From the NCBI RefSeq assembly GCF_003289965.1, contig NZ_QMBQ01000003.1, forward strand, positions 248,001-312,000: 64,000 nucleotides of DNA. Reading direction: 5' to 3'. Both the position numbers and the translations under genes were made by a program. The DNA is from Mesorhizobium atlanticum. GTDB taxonomy: Bacteria; Pseudomonadota; Alphaproteobacteria; Rhizobiales; Rhizobiaceae. The notes beneath the pieces were generated by a model. The model was not told the origin of the DNA, made no database searches, and saw only the letters and a program-made list of their open reading frames with translations. Positions 62,527 to 64,000 of the stretch are shown in pieces. Positions within the stretch are counted from its first letter, which is position 1. Every line of letters starts with the position of its first letter.

Positions 62527-64000
62527 ATGTATCAGGCTATCGTCTTCCTTCCGCTGCTTGGCTTCCTGATCGTCGGCCTGTTCGGCAATTCACTCGGCGC
62601 CAAGGCTTCCGAATACATCACCTCCGGCTTCCTGGTGATAGCGGCTATCCTGTCGTGGATCGCCTTCTTCACCGTCGGCTTCGGCCATGGCGAGGTGTTC
62701 ACCGTGCCGGTGCTGCGCTGGATCCAGTCAGGCGGCATCGACGCCTCCTGGGCGCTCAGGATCGACACGCTGACGGTGGTGATGCTGGTCGTCGTCAACA
62801 CGGTGTCGGCGCTGGTTCATATCTATTCGATCGGCTACATGCACCACGATCCGAACCGGCCGCGCTTCTTCGCCTATCTGTCGCTTTTCACCTTCGCCAT
62901 GCTGATGCTGGTGACCGCCGACAACCTCATCCAGATGTTCTTCGGCTGGGAAGGCGTCGGTCTCGCCTCCTATCTGCTGATCGGCTTCTGGTACAAGAAG
63001 CCGTCGGCCAACGCCGCCGCCATCAAGGCCTTCGTCGTCAACCGCGTCGGCGACTTCGGCTTCGCGCTCGGCATCTTCGGCGTGTTCGTGCTGTTCGGAT
63101 CGGTCAATCTGAGCACCGTGTTTGCCAATGCCGCCTCGTTCCTGCCGGCCGAAGGCGCGCCGGCGGGTGCCGCCGTGCTCACCTTCCTCGGCCATGCGCT
63201 CGATAAGCAGACGGCGCTGACGGTGGTCTGCCTGCTGCTCTTCATGGGCGCGATGGGCAAATCGGCGCAGGTGCCGCTGCACACCTGGCTGCCCGACGCC
63301 ATGGAAGGCCCGACCCCGGTCTCCGCGCTCATCCATGCCGCGACCATGGTGACCGCCGGCGTGTTCATGCTGGCGAGGCTCTCGCCGCTGTTCGAGCTGT
63401 CGCACTCGGCGCTGACCGTCGTCACCTTCATCGGCGCCTTCACCGCCTTCTTCGCGGCGACCGTCGGCCTCGTCCAGAACGACATCAAGCGCGTCATCGC
63501 CTATTCGACCTGCTCGCAGCTCGGCTACATGTTCGTGGCGCTCGGCGTCGGCGCCTATGGCGCGGCGATCTTCCATCTATTCACGCACGCCTTCTTCAAG
63601 GCTCTGCTGTTCCTCGGATCCGGCTCTGTCATCCACGCCGTGTCCGACGAGCAGGACATGCGCAAGATGGGCGGGCTGAGGACACTCATCCCGAAGACCT
63701 ACTGGATGATGGTGATCGGCACGCTGGCGCTGACCGGCGTCGGCATCCCGGCAACCGTGATCGGCACCGCCGGCTTCTTCTCGAAGGACGCCATCATCGA
63801 GACGTCCTTCGCCAGCCACAATGCGGTCGCGGGCTTCGCGTTCATCCTGCTCGTGATCGCCGCCTGCTTCACCAGCTTCTATTCCTGGCGGCTGATCTTC
63901 ATGACCTTCCATGGCGAGCCGCGCGCCAGCCATGAGGTCATGCACCATGTCCATGAATCGCCGCCAGTGATGCTGGTGCCGCTCTATGTTCTGGCCGCCG
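62527..64000 (+). CDS. nuoL: NADH-quinone oxidoreductase subunit L (3' end outside window)
   Basis: The first 491 codons of this proton-pumping antiporter-like subunit are present, beginning [17 protein letters not shown]. Family motifs seen are [39 protein letters not shown] with catalytic charged residues, and [10 protein letters not shown]. The frame is open at the window end; nuoM and nuoN would be expected next. Confidence 0.97.
   Translation, partial: MYQAIVFLPLLGFLIVGLFGNSLGAKASEYITSGFLVIAAILSWIAFFTVGFGHGEVFTVPVLRWIQSGGIDASWALRIDTLTVVMLVVVNTVSALVHIYSIGYMHHDPNRPRFFAYLSLFTFAMLMLVTADNLIQMFFGWEGVGLASYLLIGFWYKKPSANAAAIKAFVVNRVGDFGFALGIFGVFVLFGSVNLSTVFANAASFLPAEGAPAGAAVLTFLGHALDKQTALTVVCLLLFMGAMGKSAQVPLHTWLPDAMEGPTPVSALIHAATMVTAGVFMLARLSPLFELSHSALTVVTFIGAFTAFFAATVGLVQNDIKRVIAYSTCSQLGYMFVALGVGAYGAAIFHLFTHAFFKALLFLGSGSVIHAVSDEQDMRKMGGLRTLIPKTYWMMVIGTLALTGVGIPATVIGTAGFFSKDAIIETSFASHNAVAGFAFILLVIAACFTSFYSWRLIFMTFHGEPRASHEVMHHVHESPPVMLVPLYVLAA

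Overview
The window (about 62-64% GC by eye) looks like a chromosome segment of a rhizobial alphaproteobacterium, most likely Mesorhizobium or a close relative. Reasons: a red-type (form IC) RuBisCO operon with cbbX, an aerobic (cobG/cobN type) cobalamin cluster, a nuo operon whose NuoE has a long C-terminal extension, and rhizobial-style palindromic mosaic repeats. This assignment is an inference from gene content, not from a database search.

Layout. 1-1468: 3' end of a DyP peroxidase gene carrying an encapsulin targeting tail, followed by a family 1 encapsulin shell gene. 1656-6956: a sigma-54 promoter with paired palindromic upstream sites, a small ORF, a type II NADH dehydrogenase, then selA, selB and the selenocysteine tRNA (selC), which overlaps the end of selB. 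7161-14801: a small membrane protein (+), then on the minus strand a sigma-54-driven fdhG-fdhH-fdhI-fdhE-selD operon. fdhG has an in-frame UGA (Sec198) followed by a recognisable SECIS hairpin. 14858-28575: CBB cycle genes: fbp and cbbR on the minus strand, and a 12-gene plus-strand operon (51-aa ORF, prk, tkt, gap, pgk, fba, cbbL, cbbS, cbbX, rpe, gph, cbbY). 28580-33500: transposase remnant, bestrophin-like channel, oxalate/formate antiporter with its own sigma-54 promoter, and a membrane protein. 33562-49533: cobalamin cluster on the minus strand behind a cobalamin riboswitch, with cobK inserted on the opposite strand. 49541-50743: YcaQ-like protein. 51075-64000: nuoA to nuoL (nuoL cut by the window end), interrupted by a four-helix-bundle gene flanked by repeats and by an extra gene sharing the NuoE tail domain.

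How it fits together. The first half reads as a formate/oxalate-driven autotrophy module. The antiporter handles oxalate/formate, a Tat-exported selenocysteine formate dehydrogenase feeds formate electrons to the quinone pool, the sel genes make that enzyme possible, and the adjacent Calvin cycle fixes CO2. The most interesting observation is a shared regulatory signature: pairs of GGACA-N3-TGTCC palindromes 21-23 bp apart in four intergenic regions. Three pairs lie about 60 bp upstream of near-perfect -24/-12 promoters (ndh-sel operon, fdh operon, oxalate transporter). This suggests one undescribed enhancer-binding protein, not encoded in the window, controlling a formate/oxalate/selenium regulon. 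Two in-frame palindromic insertions inside cobG and cobN are the second highlight.
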